Source: Beijerinckia sp. 28-YEA-48 (GTDB lineage Bacteria > Pseudomonadota > Alphaproteobacteria > Rhizobiales > Beijerinckiaceae). Taken from it: a DNA stretch of 64,000 nucleotides. How positions within the stretch are numbered: position 1 is the first letter of the stretch; every line of letters starts with the position of its first letter. The position numbers and the translations under genes were made by a program. Positions 15,281-24,540 of this stretch are shown piece after piece. The stretch lies in assembly GCF_900104955.1 (NCBI RefSeq), contig NZ_FNSI01000001.1, forward strand, positions 1,150,001-1,214,000. Reading direction: 5' to 3'. Below the pieces are notes generated by a model. The model saw nothing but the letters and a program-made list of their open reading frames with translations, was not told the origin of the DNA and searched no databases.

Positions 15281-16729
15281 TCAGTCCTTCGGCGGCCGGT
15301 ATTCGAGGATGTCGTCGGCCTTCAGCCAGCCGGGGGAGTTGTCCTTGAACAGGCGCTTGGCGCGATCGGCCTGGGTGCGAGCTTCGACGAATTTGCCGAC
15401 GAGGAACAGACCCTGGGCGGCGCTGAGCATGGCATTGGCCTGGTCGCCCTTGCGCTCATAGGCCATGGCGAGGAATTGGAAGGCCTCGGCGTTGTCGTCT
15501 TCTTCCTGGGTGGTGCGGGTGAGGACGCGGATCGCGTCATTGGCATAGGTCGGATTGTTGGTCGCCACATAAGCATGGCCGAGCATAACGCGGATCGGCA
15601 CGCCGCGTGGCGCCAGGGCCGCGGCGCGGCGCAGCGGCTCGATCGCCTGGCCAGCACGGCCGGCTTCGAGCAGGGCCTGGCCTTTCAACTCGTGGAAATA
15701 GGCATTGTTGGGCTGCGTCGCGATCAGCGCATCGATCTGCCCCAACGCATCGGGCAGGCGGCCGTTGCGATAGGCGGCGACGGCGCGGGCGTAGCGCGCC
15801 GCCAACGACGTGTCGCTCAAGGGATAGCGCCGGCCGGTCTCCGAAGTGTTGCCAACGAAGGCAATCACCTTGGCGCGCACCAGATCATGCCGCGCCTGCA
15901 ACGCTGGATTGTCCGGTTTGTCGAAATTCGGACTGCGGCGCGCTTGCTGCTGCAGATTGGAAACGCGCTCGGCTGGCAGCGGATGGGAGAGCAGATAGGG
16001 ATCGAGCGCCTGCGACTTGAACAGCATTTCATTTTGAAAGCGCTCAAGGGTTGTCAGCAGGCCCTTGGGCGATTGGCCGGAGGCATTGAGATATTTGACG
16101 GCGGCGATGTCGGCGGCCTGTTCCTCGCTGCGTTGATAGGAGAGCAAGGCGCGCCGCACCATTTCCTGCGGCCCGAGAATGGCGCCCATGGCGCCGCCGG
16201 AGTCCGTGCCGACCTGACGGCTGCGAGAGGCTCCGACCACCGCGCCGGCGCCGAGCAGCAGGCCGGCGACCGAATAGATCTGCGCATTGGCCAATTCGAG
16301 ACGCTGGCGCACCAGATGGCCGCCGGCGATATGGCCGGTCTCATGGGCGATGACGCCGATCATCTCGCCGGGCGTTTTTGCTTCCATGATCGTGCCGAGA
16401 TTGAGGAAAATCTTGCGGCCGTTGGCGACGAAAGCGTTGAAGGCGCGGTCCTGCACCAGGATGATCCGTGTCGCGCCGGCATTGACGCCCGCCGCGCGGA
16501 AAATCGGCGTGGCGTAATCGCGCATCAATTGCTCGGTCTCGGCATCGCGCACGATGATCTGGCTGGCCTCCTGCGCGCGCGCTGGCAGGCCTGTCGCAAT
16601 CCCTGTTCCTGTCACAATCCCTGATATGGCGAGGCCGTAGGCCAGGGTGATCGCGGCTAGGCGCATGGGCGAATACGCGTTAGGGCTGCGCCGGGAGATC
16701 GTTGGCGGGAAGTCCAGCGGGCGGGACAT
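15281..16729 (-). CDS. M48-family metalloprotease with TPR domain (BepA-like)
   Basis: A 482-residue periplasmic zinc protease. The zinc motif is H129-E-T-G-H133 (IAHETGHIAGGH) and the third ligand is probably the Glu in RSEEQAADIAAVKYL. The C-terminal half (about 280-470) is built of tetratricopeptide-like helices (AYRNGRLPDALGQIDALIAT, LLEAGRAGQAIEPLRRAAAL). This layout is that of BepA/YfgC, which supervises outer-membrane protein and LptD assembly. Two starts are possible: ATG 16729 (used here) or ATG 16666, which begins directly with a signal peptide (MRLAAITLAYGLAISG). A still longer frame reaches 17014 but would run through the divergent aminotransferase gene. Confidence 0.9.
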   Translation of the reverse strand: MSRPLDFPPTISRRSPNAYSPMRLAAITLAYGLAISGIVTGTGIATGLPARAQEASQIIVRDAETEQLMRDYATPIFRAAGVNAGATRIILVQDRAFNAFVANGRKIFLNLGTIMEAKTPGEMIGVIAHETGHIAGGHLVRQRLELANAQIYSVAGLLLGAGAVVGASRSRQVGTDSGGAMGAILGPQEMVRRALLSYQRSEEQAADIAAVKYLNASGQSPKGLLTTLERFQNEMLFKSQALDPYLLSHPLPAERVSNLQQQARRSPNFDKPDNPALQARHDLVRAKVIAFVGNTSETGRRYPLSDTSLAARYARAVAAYRNGRLPDALGQIDALIATQPNNAYFHELKGQALLEAGRAGQAIEPLRRAAALAPRGVPIRVMLGHAYVATNNPTYANDAIRVLTRTTQEEDDNAEAFQFLAMAYERKGDQANAMLSAAQGLFLVGKFVEARTQADRAKRLFKDNSPGWLKADDILEYRPPKD

Positions 16730-16781
16730 GGCTACTCTTGAGCAATTCTCGGACAGTTTCGGATCACGTAAGGCAAGTAGT

Positions 16782-17990
16782 ATGGCGACAGAACGGTGGC
16801 AGGGACAAGAGCGAGCATTGCCCGGCAGGTTGCGTAACCAGGCTGCGTTGCGCAGCCAAGTGGCGCCATTCCTTGCCATGGAGGTGTTCAAGGAGGCCGC
16901 CGCGCTGGAAAGCGGCGGGCGCCGCATCATCCGCATGGAAGCAGGCGAGCCATCGGCGCCGGCGCCGCGCATCGTGCGCGAGGCTGCCATCCGTGCGCTC
17001 GAAACTGGCCGCATCGGCTATACCCAGTCGCTGGGCCTGCCGTCGCTGCGCGCGCGCATCGCCCAGCACTATCACGACACCTATGGCGTTCACGTGCCGA
17101 TGGAGCGGGTGGCGGTGACGACCGGCTCGTCCGGCGGTTTCATTCTGGCATTTTTGTCACTGTTCGACGCCGGAGCGCGCGTGGCCGTCGCTTCGCCGGG
17201 CTATCCGGCCTATCGCAACATCCTCGAGGCCATCGATGTGAACGTGGTGGCGCTCGAAACGTCCGCCCGTGACCGTCATGTGGTGACGGCGGCGATAATC
17301 GAGGCGGCCCATGCGCAGCAACCGCTCGATGGCGTGCTGCTGATGAGCCCGGCCAATCCGACCGGCACGATGATGACCGATGCGGCGCTGGCAGAGATCG
17401 GCGCCACCTGCCGACGGCTCGGCATCGCCTTCGTTTCCGACGAAATCTATCATGGCCTGACCTATGAACGGCCGGCGCAGACGGCGCTGGCCTTCGACGA
17501 TCAGGCGATCGTCGTCAATTCCTTCTCCAAGTATTATTGCATGACCGGCTGGCGCATCGGCTGGCTGGTGTTGCCGGAATGGCTGACGCGCTCGGTCGAG
17601 CGGTTGGCGCAGAGTTTCGCCATTTCGCCGCCGACCCTGAGCCAGATCGCGGCTGAGAAGGCTTTCGATGCCATCGACGAACTCGAAATCGTCAAAGCCG
17701 GCTACGCCCGCAATCGCGCCTTGCTGATCAAGGAGCTGCCGCACATCGGTCTCGGCGACTTTCATCCGGTCGACGGCGCTTTCTACGTCTATTGCAACGT
17801 CAGCCGCTTCACCAACGACTCGCTTGATTTCTGCAAGCGCATGCTGAACGAGGCTGGCGTCGCTGCAACACCCGGTGTCGATTTCGACCGCCAACATGGC
17901 TCAAGCGCCGTGCGCTTTTCCTTCGCCGGTTCGCAGGATGACATCGCCGAGGCGCTGGATCGTCTGCAGCGCTGGCTGCCGAAATCATAG
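16782..17990 (+). CDS. PLP-dependent class I/II aminotransferase
   Basis: A 402-residue fold-type I aminotransferase. The PLP lysine lies in NSFSKYYCMTGWRIGW (about residue 249). Other hallmarks are TGSSGGF for phosphate binding, SPANPTGT, and FVSDEIYHG with the Asp that contacts the pyridine nitrogen. The substrate cannot be told from sequence; relatives are called aspartate/alanine-type aminotransferases. ATG at 16782 is preferred (AAGG at good spacing, natural N-terminus). Upstream in-frame ATG at 16728 forms a CATG palindrome with the start of the divergent protease, so if both outer starts are used the 5' ends nearly overlap. No dedicated regulator is adjacent. Confidence 0.9.
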   Translation: MATERWQGQERALPGRLRNQAALRSQVAPFLAMEVFKEAAALESGGRRIIRMEAGEPSAPAPRIVREAAIRALETGRIGYTQSLGLPSLRARIAQHYHDTYGVHVPMERVAVTTGSSGGFILAFLSLFDAGARVAVASPGYPAYRNILEAIDVNVVALETSARDRHVVTAAIIEAAHAQQPLDGVLLMSPANPTGTMMTDAALAEIGATCRRLGIAFVSDEIYHGLTYERPAQTALAFDDQAIVVNSFSKYYCMTGWRIGWLVLPEWLTRSVERLAQSFAISPPTLSQIAAEKAFDAIDELEIVKAGYARNRALLIKELPHIGLGDFHPVDGAFYVYCNVSRFTNDSLDFCKRMLNEAGVAATPGVDFDRQHGSSAVRFSFAGSQDDIAEALDRLQRWLPKS

Positions 17991-18018
17991 AGCGGTCGCG
18001 CCCCGTTATCTCGATCGA

Positions 18019-18741
18019 CTATGGGCCTATGGAATGCGCGCTTCCCAGCCGCTTGGATAAGATATCCGCAGTCTTGAGGATAATGCCTTCAAGGCGCTTC
18101 AAGGCATCATCGTCAATCCGGCTTCTCGGCCCGCTGACGGTGATGGCGCCGGCTAACTCTCCCCCGGTCTTGAAGACCGGGGCGGCGATCGCCGCGACCT
18201 CCTGACTGACCTCGGCAAGGCTCACCGAATAACCCTTCTTTCGGATTTGAGCATTCCGCGCACCTTCGCCACCAGAAAACGCTTCGAGGATGTGACCGGC
18301 AGCGCCGTGCTTCAACGGAATGACGTCGCCAACCGTGACATGGTCGCGGAGACGATGATGCGACTCGATGCGGTAGAGGCAGACGCGATTGTCGCCATTG
18401 CGGATATTGAAGCAGGCGCTCTCGCCGGTTTCTTCGACCAATAGCCGCAGGGCCGGAATAATCACCTCCGCGGGCTCGAACGCTTCCTGATGCAAGCGCG
18501 CGAGCTGCAGCGTGGCCGAGCCCAGATAGTACTGACCACTTTCGCTGCGAGACAAAAATCCAAGCGCTTCAAGAGTCTGAGCCAGGCGTAAAATCGTACT
18601 CTTGTACAATCCCGTCGCTTCCGCGAGGTCGGCCAGCGTCATGCGCGGCCGCGCGATCGAGAATGCCAGCAACAGATTGAGCGCACGCTCCACCGAAGCA
18701 ACATTCTTGGCGTCGCCATCGTCCTGTCTAAGGTCTGTCAT
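18019..18741 (-). CDS. IclR-family transcriptional regulator
   Basis: A 240-residue regulator with the IclR winged helix at the N-terminus (SVERALNLLLAFS, then LADLAEATGLYKSTILRLAQTL near 35-56) and the GAF-like IclR effector domain (HGAAGHILEAF near 150). IclR proteins usually control aromatic or organic-acid catabolism in response to a pathway metabolite. ATG at 18741 is used; an in-frame start at 18777 would place a short extra segment. The gene is divergent from a binding-protein/FAD-monooxygenase unit with 125 bp between starts, and the interval holds two AGAA-N5-TTCT palindromes, so it probably regulates that unit and itself. Confidence 0.9.
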   Translation of the reverse strand: MTDLRQDDGDAKNVASVERALNLLLAFSIARPRMTLADLAEATGLYKSTILRLAQTLEALGFLSRSESGQYYLGSATLQLARLHQEAFEPAEVIIPALRLLVEETGESACFNIRNGDNRVCLYRIESHHRLRDHVTVGDVIPLKHGAAGHILEAFSGGEGARNAQIRKKGYSVSLAEVSQEVAAIAAPVFKTGGELAGAITVSGPRSRIDDDALKRLEGIILKTADILSKRLGSAHSIGP

Positions 18742-18782
18742 GGGGTGACACTTCCAAAAAATGGCGGCAATTGTCAACTTTC

Positions 18783-18795
18783 AGAATGGCGTTCT
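18783..18795. promoter_or_regulatory. short palindrome AGAA-N5-TTCT (possible IclR half-operator)
   Basis: AGAA-N5-TTCT with N5 = TGGCG, 54 bp centre-to-centre from the larger palindrome at 18831-18855. The shared core and spacing suggest a second, weaker binding site for the IclR protein, close to the regulator's own start. Confidence 0.45.
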
Positions 18796-18830
18796 ATTTT
18801 CTTGAACGTCCTCCCGAGTTGCTGTAAGGC

Positions 18831-18855
18831 AAAAACAGAATGATGTTCTGTTTTT
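18831..18855. promoter_or_regulatory. 25-bp perfect palindrome, probable IclR operator
   Basis: Ten-base perfect arms (AAAAACAGAA and TTCTGTTTTT) around a 5-bp centre TGATG. It ends 11 bp before the start codon of the binding-protein gene at 18867 and directly abuts its GGGGAGAGAG RBS, so a protein bound here would block ribosome or polymerase access. It lies in the divergent region of an IclR-type regulator. Confidence 0.7.
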
Positions 18856-18866
18856 TGGGGAGAGAG

Positions 18867-19901
18867 ATGATATTTTCGAAGGGGGCGCTCCGTTGCTGCG
18901 CCATTTTGGCAGCCTGTTTGCCGATGGTCTCGGTTGCCGAGGCGCAAAGCCCAGCCTTTTACAAAGGCAAGACCATCACCATTATTGTCGGCTTTTCGCC
19001 GGGGGGCGGCTACGACCTCAGCGCGCGCACCATCAGTCGCTACATTGGAAAGTATATTCCGGGTAATCCCACCGTCGTCGTTCAAAACATGCCGGGCGCC
19101 GGCAGCCTGACGGCCATCAACTACCTTTCGAATATCTCCCTGAAAGATGGCACTTCTCTCGGCACATTTTCACGTGGCATCGCCTTCGAGCCGTTGCTCG
19201 GCAATAAAAGCGCACAGTTCGATCCGCGTAAGTTGAATTGGATCGGCAGCCCGAGCCGCGAGACCAATGTGGTCTTTGTCCGTCAACAAGCGCCCATCAA
19301 AGTCTTTGATGATCTCAAGACAAAAGAAATGGTCGTCGCGACCACGGGAGCAGGTGCTGATACCGCGACATTTCCGCGTATCGTCAATACGATTTTTGAC
19401 ACCAAGTTGAAGATTGTGACGGGCTATCCGGGCGCCACGGAGACGCTGCTGGCGGTTGATCGCGGCGAAGCTGATGGCATGGCCGGGCTGTCCTGGGGAT
19501 ATTTGAAAGCCAGCCGCCCAGCTTGGATCAAGCAACAGCAAGTTCGCATCCTGATGCAGCTTGGTCTGACCAAAGCGCCCGACTTGCCGGACGTTCCGTC
19601 ATCCCTGGATCTGGTCACCGATGACAGCAGCCGCCAATTGCTCCAGTTTTTTCTCGCGCGGCTCGAGATCGCATGGCCCTTGGCTGCGCCGCCCAACGTT
19701 CCAAGCGAACGCATCGAAATTCTTCGCTCTGCTTTCCAGCAGACCATGAAGGATCCCGAGTTTATCGCGGAAGCTGAAAAGCAGTCGATCGATGTCTCTC
19801 CGGTTTCGGGCGACGAAATCGCGAACATTCTATCGAAGGTCTACGCCACCGATCCGGCCATCGTGGAGCGCGCCCGCCAAATCTCCGACGCCGCGCGCTA
19901 A
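18867..19901 (+). CDS. tripartite tricarboxylate transporter (TctC/Bug) periplasmic binding protein
   Basis: A 344-residue solute-binding protein of the Bug/TctC family. It has a signal peptide (MIFSKGALRCCAILAACLPM, ending near AEAQ), followed by the family hallmark FYKGKTITIIVGFSPGGGYD (about 27-46) and NMPGAGSLTAINYL. Bug proteins bind carboxylates such as aromatic acids or dicarboxylates in the periplasm. ATG 18867 with GGGGAGAGAG is clearly the start; an in-frame ATG at 18840 falls inside the palindrome. No TctA/TctB membrane partners are present in the window, so it must share a transporter or act as a sensor. A FAD monooxygenase follows 20 bp later, suggesting uptake of that enzyme's aromatic substrate. 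Confidence 0.9.
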   Translation: MIFSKGALRCCAILAACLPMVSVAEAQSPAFYKGKTITIIVGFSPGGGYDLSARTISRYIGKYIPGNPTVVVQNMPGAGSLTAINYLSNISLKDGTSLGTFSRGIAFEPLLGNKSAQFDPRKLNWIGSPSRETNVVFVRQQAPIKVFDDLKTKEMVVATTGAGADTATFPRIVNTIFDTKLKIVTGYPGATETLLAVDRGEADGMAGLSWGYLKASRPAWIKQQQVRILMQLGLTKAPDLPDVPSSLDLVTDDSSRQLLQFFLARLEIAWPLAAPPNVPSERIEILRSAFQQTMKDPEFIAEAEKQSIDVSPVSGDEIANILSKVYATDPAIVERARQISDAAR

Positions 19902-19921
19902 CTTTTTCAGGACATCGCATC

Positions 19922-21508
19922 GTGAAAAGTCACTATCAGATCATCATCGTTGGCGGCGGTCCCGTCGGTGTCGGGCTCGCCACCGAATTCGGGCAACGCG
20001 GTGTTTCGTGTTTGCTCGTCGAGCCGCGCACAACACTGAGCAAAGTGCCAAAAGGGCAGAACCTCACGCAACGGACCCTTGAACATTTTGCGACATGGGG
20101 CTTGGAAAAAGAACTTCGCGCCGCGCGCCTCATGCCGAAGGGCTATCCGATTGGTGAGTTGACCGCCTACGGCAATTTAACCAGCGACTATTGGCATGCG
20201 CCTGCAGGGCGCGAGCTTGTCCGTGCTTTCTACGCGCAAGATAACGAACGTCTCCCGCAATATCAGATGGAAGCCGTTCTTCGTAAGAACGTCGTCACGC
20301 TTGCCTCTGTTGACACGCTGTTTGGATGGGAGGCTGGCCCTGTTGTCCAAGATGCCAACGGTGTGCGCGTCGAAATTCGCTCGATCGATACAAACGAGCG
20401 GGTTTTGGTCTCCGGCGATTATCTGGTGGGGTGTGATGGCGCCCATTCCACGGTCAGAACCCAATTGGGGATCGAGCGAAACAAGCAGGATTACGAGCAG
20501 AACATGCTTCTGGCCGTGTTCCGCTCCCCGGAATTGAGCAAGTATCTCGAGAGATTTCCGCAACGCTCGACCTATCGCGTGCTCCGACCCGAGTTGAAGG
20601 GATACTGGCAGTTCTTTGGGCGGATTTCAGAACCGGACGAATGGTTTTTTCATGCCCCGGTGCCGATGGACGCGGATATCAAAACCTTCGATTCCGTGGG
20701 CCTTATTCGTGAAGCGGCGGGCTTCGACTGCAACTGCGATTTCGAGCATGTTTCATTTTGGAAAATGCGTGTCGCGGTCGCCGAGCAGTATCAACTTGGC
20801 CGGATCTTCATTGCTGGCGATGCGGCGCACAGCCATCCGCCCTATGGCGGATTTGGACTGAACAACGGATTGGAAGACATCCGGAACTTGGGGTGGAAGA
20901 TCGCAGCCCGTGTGCAAGGGTGGGGAAGCGATCGCCTGCTTGAGAGCTACAGCATCGAACGCCGCCCGGTGTTTTGGGAAACGGCGGATGATTTTATTAC
21001 CAGCCGCATCAAGCGCGACGCTGCATTCCTTGATCGTTATAATCCGCAGGTCGACAAAACCGAGTTTGAAACGGCCTGGCAGGGTTACGCAACGGACATT
21101 GGCTCGCGGTTCCAGCAGTATGAGCCAAATTACGAGGGCTCGCCCGTCGTCTGTGGTCCGGTTGGCGGGGTGAATACGGCGCACGGAACGCATGCTGTGC
21201 GTGCCCGGGCGGGACATCATCTGGCGCCCGTGCCGATGTCATCGGGCCGCAATAGTTTTGAAGAGCTGGGCTTCGATTTTACGCTTCTGGCCTTTGGCGC
21301 ACCTGACGACGATGTTGCATCGTTCACGTCAGCGGCCGCCGATTTGGGCATACCGCTTAAAGTTGTCCGCGACAGCTTGGATGGCGGGCGTGAGAGCTAT
21401 GAGGCCAATCTCATTCTTGTTCGTCCTGACCAATATGTTGTTTGGCGCAGCGACCTGAACCATGTCGATGCCGCCAGCATTCTCGCACGAGCGACAGGCC
21501 GTTCTTAA
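19922..21508 (+). CDS. FAD-dependent aromatic monooxygenase (group A, TfdB/MhpA-like)
   Basis: A 528-residue class A flavoprotein hydroxylase. It shows the Rossmann GxGxxG (IIVGGGPVGVGLATEF, about 8-23), the DG motif (YLVGCDGAHSTVR, about 165-177) and the GD motif (IFIAGDAAHSHPPYGGFGLN, about 294-313). Length and C-terminal thioredoxin-like region fit the phenol/3-(3-hydroxyphenyl)propionate hydroxylase group, which uses NAD(P)H and O2 to ortho-hydroxylate phenolics. The start is GTG at 19922 with AGGA upstream. It is co-transcribed with the Bug-type binding protein gene upstream, under the IclR regulator. The exact phenolic substrate is unknown. Confidence 0.87.
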   Translation: MKSHYQIIIVGGGPVGVGLATEFGQRGVSCLLVEPRTTLSKVPKGQNLTQRTLEHFATWGLEKELRAARLMPKGYPIGELTAYGNLTSDYWHAPAGRELVRAFYAQDNERLPQYQMEAVLRKNVVTLASVDTLFGWEAGPVVQDANGVRVEIRSIDTNERVLVSGDYLVGCDGAHSTVRTQLGIERNKQDYEQNMLLAVFRSPELSKYLERFPQRSTYRVLRPELKGYWQFFGRISEPDEWFFHAPVPMDADIKTFDSVGLIREAAGFDCNCDFEHVSFWKMRVAVAEQYQLGRIFIAGDAAHSHPPYGGFGLNNGLEDIRNLGWKIAARVQGWGSDRLLESYSIERRPVFWETADDFITSRIKRDAAFLDRYNPQVDKTEFETAWQGYATDIGSRFQQYEPNYEGSPVVCGPVGGVNTAHGTHAVRARAGHHLAPVPMSSGRNSFEELGFDFTLLAFGAPDDDVASFTSAAADLGIPLKVVRDSLDGGRESYEANLILVRPDQYVVWRSDLNHVDAASILARATGRS

Positions 21509-21560
21509 ACGGCGCTGGCGCGGTCAAACTGCAATACGCCGGAACGGCCTTCTTGAAACG

Positions 21561-21592
21561 ACAAAGCCGGGCATCAGCCCGGCTTTGTTTAT
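21561..21592 (+). terminator. intrinsic terminator after the FAD monooxygenase gene
   Basis: A 12-bp perfect stem (arms ACAAAGCCGGGC at 21561-21572 and its complement at 21577-21588) with loop ATCA, followed by TTTATT on the plus strand. It also separates the convergent rne gene on the minus strand. Confidence 0.85.
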
Positions 21593-21609
21593 TCAGATGA
21601 GGCGATCTC

Positions 21610-24540
21610 TTATTCGCCGTTAAACGTCGACTTGGCGCGCTGCCACCAGCCGCCACGCTTTTGCTGCGGGGGCGGGGCCTCGGGCAGCAATTCGACTTCG
21701 CGATGGGCTGCTTGCGCCTGTTCCTCGGCGGATGGCGTCACGGCGATCGGTGCCGTCGGCTGCTCCGCTTCGTGATGGGCATGCACCGGGGCCGGGGGGG
21801 CCTGCGGCTCGGGGGCTACGTCGTGATGCGCTTCGTGAGTGCCGGACGCGGGTTCGGCTTCAGCTTCAGCGGGTGCCGCATAGGGGGCGAATTCGGCGTC
21901 GGGCTGACCGTCGTCCGTTTTAATCCACGCGCCTTCCTGCGAACGGCGCGGTTCATGTTCGTCACCGTCACCATTGCGCGGCAGGCCGTAAGGACCACGG
22001 CGATTGCCGCGCCGCGAGCGGCGCCGACCACGGCCTTCGCGCTCCTCGCGTGCTTCCTGGGCTTCGCCATTGGCGGTTTCCGGGGCATCGTCGTTAGCGG
22101 CGGCTTCCGGATCGCCGGCGAACGGCGTTTCGAGGCCGGCAGTGATGGCGAGAGCGTCGTCGGAGGGCTGTGGCGCCGACGGATCGATGCCTGAAGATTC
22201 ACGGTTGCGACCGCGGCGTCTGCGCCGACGGCGGCGACCGGCTTCTTGTTCGCCATCGCCGCGCGCTTCCTGCGGGCTGTCGGCCTGTTCGTTGCTCTCG
22301 TCTTCGTCGTCGCTCTCTTCGATGGCTTCATCGTCATAGGGCGAGATGGAGTCGACGCGCACCAGCGGCTTCTGCACGGTCGGCGCCGGCACGGCCGTTG
22401 CCGGCTCGCCGCGTTCGAGCGTGTGGTAAACCGAGCCCGCCAGCGTGTCGTCGCCGAGCACGGTGATCGCCACGCCGAAACGCTCTTCCAGCTCGCGCAG
22501 ATGTGCGCGCTTCTGGTTGAGGATGTAGAGGGCGACGACGCTGCGCGTCTTCACCGTCATATTAAAGGAGGCGTTGCGGATCAGCCCGTCTTCGAGCACG
22601 CGCAGGACATGCAGGGCGATCGACGAGGTCGAACGCACCGTACCGGCGCCGGCGCAATGGGGGCAGACGACGCTGGAGCCTTCCAGCACGCCGGGGCGCA
22701 TGCGCTGGCGCGACATTTCCAGAAGGCCGAAATGCGAGATGCGGCCGACCTGGATACGGGCCCGGTCGGCGCGCAGCGCTTCCTTCAAGCGGCGCTCGAC
22801 GGTGCGGTTGTTGCGATGCTCCTCCATGTCGATGAAGTCGACGACGATGAGGCCGGCGAGATCGCGCAGGCGCAGTTGCCGCGCCACTTCATCAGCGGCC
22901 TCGACATTGGTGCGGAGCGCCGTGTCTTCGATATTGTGTTCGCGGGTGGAGCGGCCGGAGTTGACGTCGATGGCGACGAGGGCTTCGGTCGAATTGATGA
23001 CGATATAGCCGCCCGACTTCAGGGTGACCTGGGTCGAGAACATGCCATCGAGCTGCTGTTCGACGCCATATTTGGCGAAGAGCGGCTGCGGCTCGTTCCA
23101 CTGGCGCACATTGCGCACGTGGGTCGGCATCAGCATGCCCATGAAGCTGCGTGCTTCCTCGAAACCGGCCTCACCGGAGACGGTGATATCGTCGATGTCC
23201 TTGTTGAACAGGTCGCGGATCGAGCGCTTGATCAGCGAGCCTTCCTCGTAAACGAGGCTCGGCGCGGTGGATTCGAGCGTCAGTTCGCGCACCGATTCCC
23301 ACATGCGCAGCAGATATTCAAAGTCACGCCGGACTTCCTGCTTGGTGCGCGCGGCGCCGGCGGTGCGCAGGATCACGCCCATGCCTTCCGGCACGTCGAG
23401 CTCCTGGGCGATTTCCTTGAGGCGCTTGCGGTCTTCGCCGTCGGTGATCTTGCGGGAAATGCCGCCACCACGCGCCGTGTTCGGCATCAGCACCGAATAG
23501 CGGCCGGCGAGCGACAGATAGGTGGTCAGGGCTGCGCCCTTGTTGCCGCGTTCTTCCTTGACGACCTGGACGAGCAGGACCTGGCGGCGGCGGATGACTT
23601 CCTGGATCTTGTATTGACGACGGCTGCGCGGGGCGCGGCGCGGCATTTCTTCCAGCGCGTCGCCGCCGAGCATTTCGACATGCTCTTCTTCTTCCTCGCC
23701 GTTGCCGTCTTCGTCCTCGTCGTCCTCATCGTCGGCGTGTTCGCCGTCGTGTTCCTCGTCGCCGTGGCGCGCCTCGGCAGCGTGGGCCTCGGTCTCTTCG
23801 CCATGGGTTTTGTCTTGGGCTTCGCCAGCGTCTGCGTGATGCACGGCCTCGACGTCAGACGAATGCTCGTGCGACGTGTGTTCGGCAGGGGCGGGTTCAG
23901 CCTGCGGCTGGGGTGCCTCAGCCAGCTGGAGCGCTTCGATCGGCTCGGGCGGGCTGGCCTCGGAGCCTTCGATCAGGCGTGCCGGTTCCTGCTCGTGCTC
24001 ATGCGCGACCGGCGCGGCGCGATGTTCGCCTTCGCCATCGTGCGGCAGGAAGTCGGCGTCGGGTTGCTCAGCCGGAATGTCGAGATGCGGCTGATCGCCG
24101 TTCTCGCTATTTTCTCCATTCTCATGCGCCTCACCCGAGACGGTCTCGTCGCCATTGCTGGCGCGGCGCTCGGAGCGGTCGCGGCCACGCCGATTGCGGC
24201 GGCTGCGACGGCCCCCGCCATTGCGCGGCTCTTCTTCTTCCTCTTCGCTGTGCTGGCGAGCTTCCTCGTCGAGCAGGGCCTGCCGGTCGGCGACCGGGAT
24301 CTGATAATAGTCGGGGTGGATTTCCGAGAAGGCGAGAAATCCGTGACGGTTGCCACCGTATTCGATGAAGGCTGCCTGCAGCGACGGTTCAACCCGTGTC
24401 ACCTTGGCGAGGTAGATATTGCCTCTCAGCGGTTTCTTGTTGGCTGCCTCGAAATCGAAATCTTCAATGCGGTTGCCGCGCAGCACCACAACCCGAGTTT
24501 CCTCCGGGTGCGATGCATCTATAAGCATCTTGTTGGCCAT
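21610..24540 (-). CDS. rne: ribonuclease E/G
   Basis: A 976-residue endoribonuclease that processes rRNA, tRNA and mRNA and scaffolds the degradosome. The S1 domain begins at about residue 38 (GNIYLAKVTRVEPSLQAAFI) and is split by a long acidic, low-complexity insertion (about 90-300) before its second half (SRRQYKIQEVIRRRQVLLVQ). This arrangement is known in alphaproteobacteria. The catalytic DNase-I-like core has VAIDVNSGRST and GLIVVDFIDME, and the zinc-link cysteines are CPHC in VVCPHCAGAGT. The C-terminal third is disordered, Arg/Glu-rich and ends in a short basic-aromatic motif (RGGWWQRAK). A long antisense ORF on the plus strand is an artefact. A 696-bp leader region precedes the gene. 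Confidence 0.96.
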   Translation of the reverse strand: MANKMLIDASHPEETRVVVLRGNRIEDFDFEAANKKPLRGNIYLAKVTRVEPSLQAAFIEYGGNRHGFLAFSEIHPDYYQIPVADRQALLDEEARQHSEEEEEEPRNGGGRRSRRNRRGRDRSERRASNGDETVSGEAHENGENSENGDQPHLDIPAEQPDADFLPHDGEGEHRAAPVAHEHEQEPARLIEGSEASPPEPIEALQLAEAPQPQAEPAPAEHTSHEHSSDVEAVHHADAGEAQDKTHGEETEAHAAEARHGDEEHDGEHADDEDDEDEDGNGEEEEEHVEMLGGDALEEMPRRAPRSRRQYKIQEVIRRRQVLLVQVVKEERGNKGAALTTYLSLAGRYSVLMPNTARGGGISRKITDGEDRKRLKEIAQELDVPEGMGVILRTAGAARTKQEVRRDFEYLLRMWESVRELTLESTAPSLVYEEGSLIKRSIRDLFNKDIDDITVSGEAGFEEARSFMGMLMPTHVRNVRQWNEPQPLFAKYGVEQQLDGMFSTQVTLKSGGYIVINSTEALVAIDVNSGRSTREHNIEDTALRTNVEAADEVARQLRLRDLAGLIVVDFIDMEEHRNNRTVERRLKEALRADRARIQVGRISHFGLLEMSRQRMRPGVLEGSSVVCPHCAGAGTVRSTSSIALHVLRVLEDGLIRNASFNMTVKTRSVVALYILNQKRAHLRELEERFGVAITVLGDDTLAGSVYHTLERGEPATAVPAPTVQKPLVRVDSISPYDDEAIEESDDEDESNEQADSPQEARGDGEQEAGRRRRRRRRGRNRESSGIDPSAPQPSDDALAITAGLETPFAGDPEAAANDDAPETANGEAQEAREEREGRGRRRSRRGNRRGPYGLPRNGDGDEHEPRRSQEGAWIKTDDGQPDAEFAPYAAPAEAEAEPASGTHEAHHDVAPEPQAPPAPVHAHHEAEQPTAPIAVTPSAEEQAQAAHREVELLPEAPPPQQKRGGWWQRAKSTFNGE

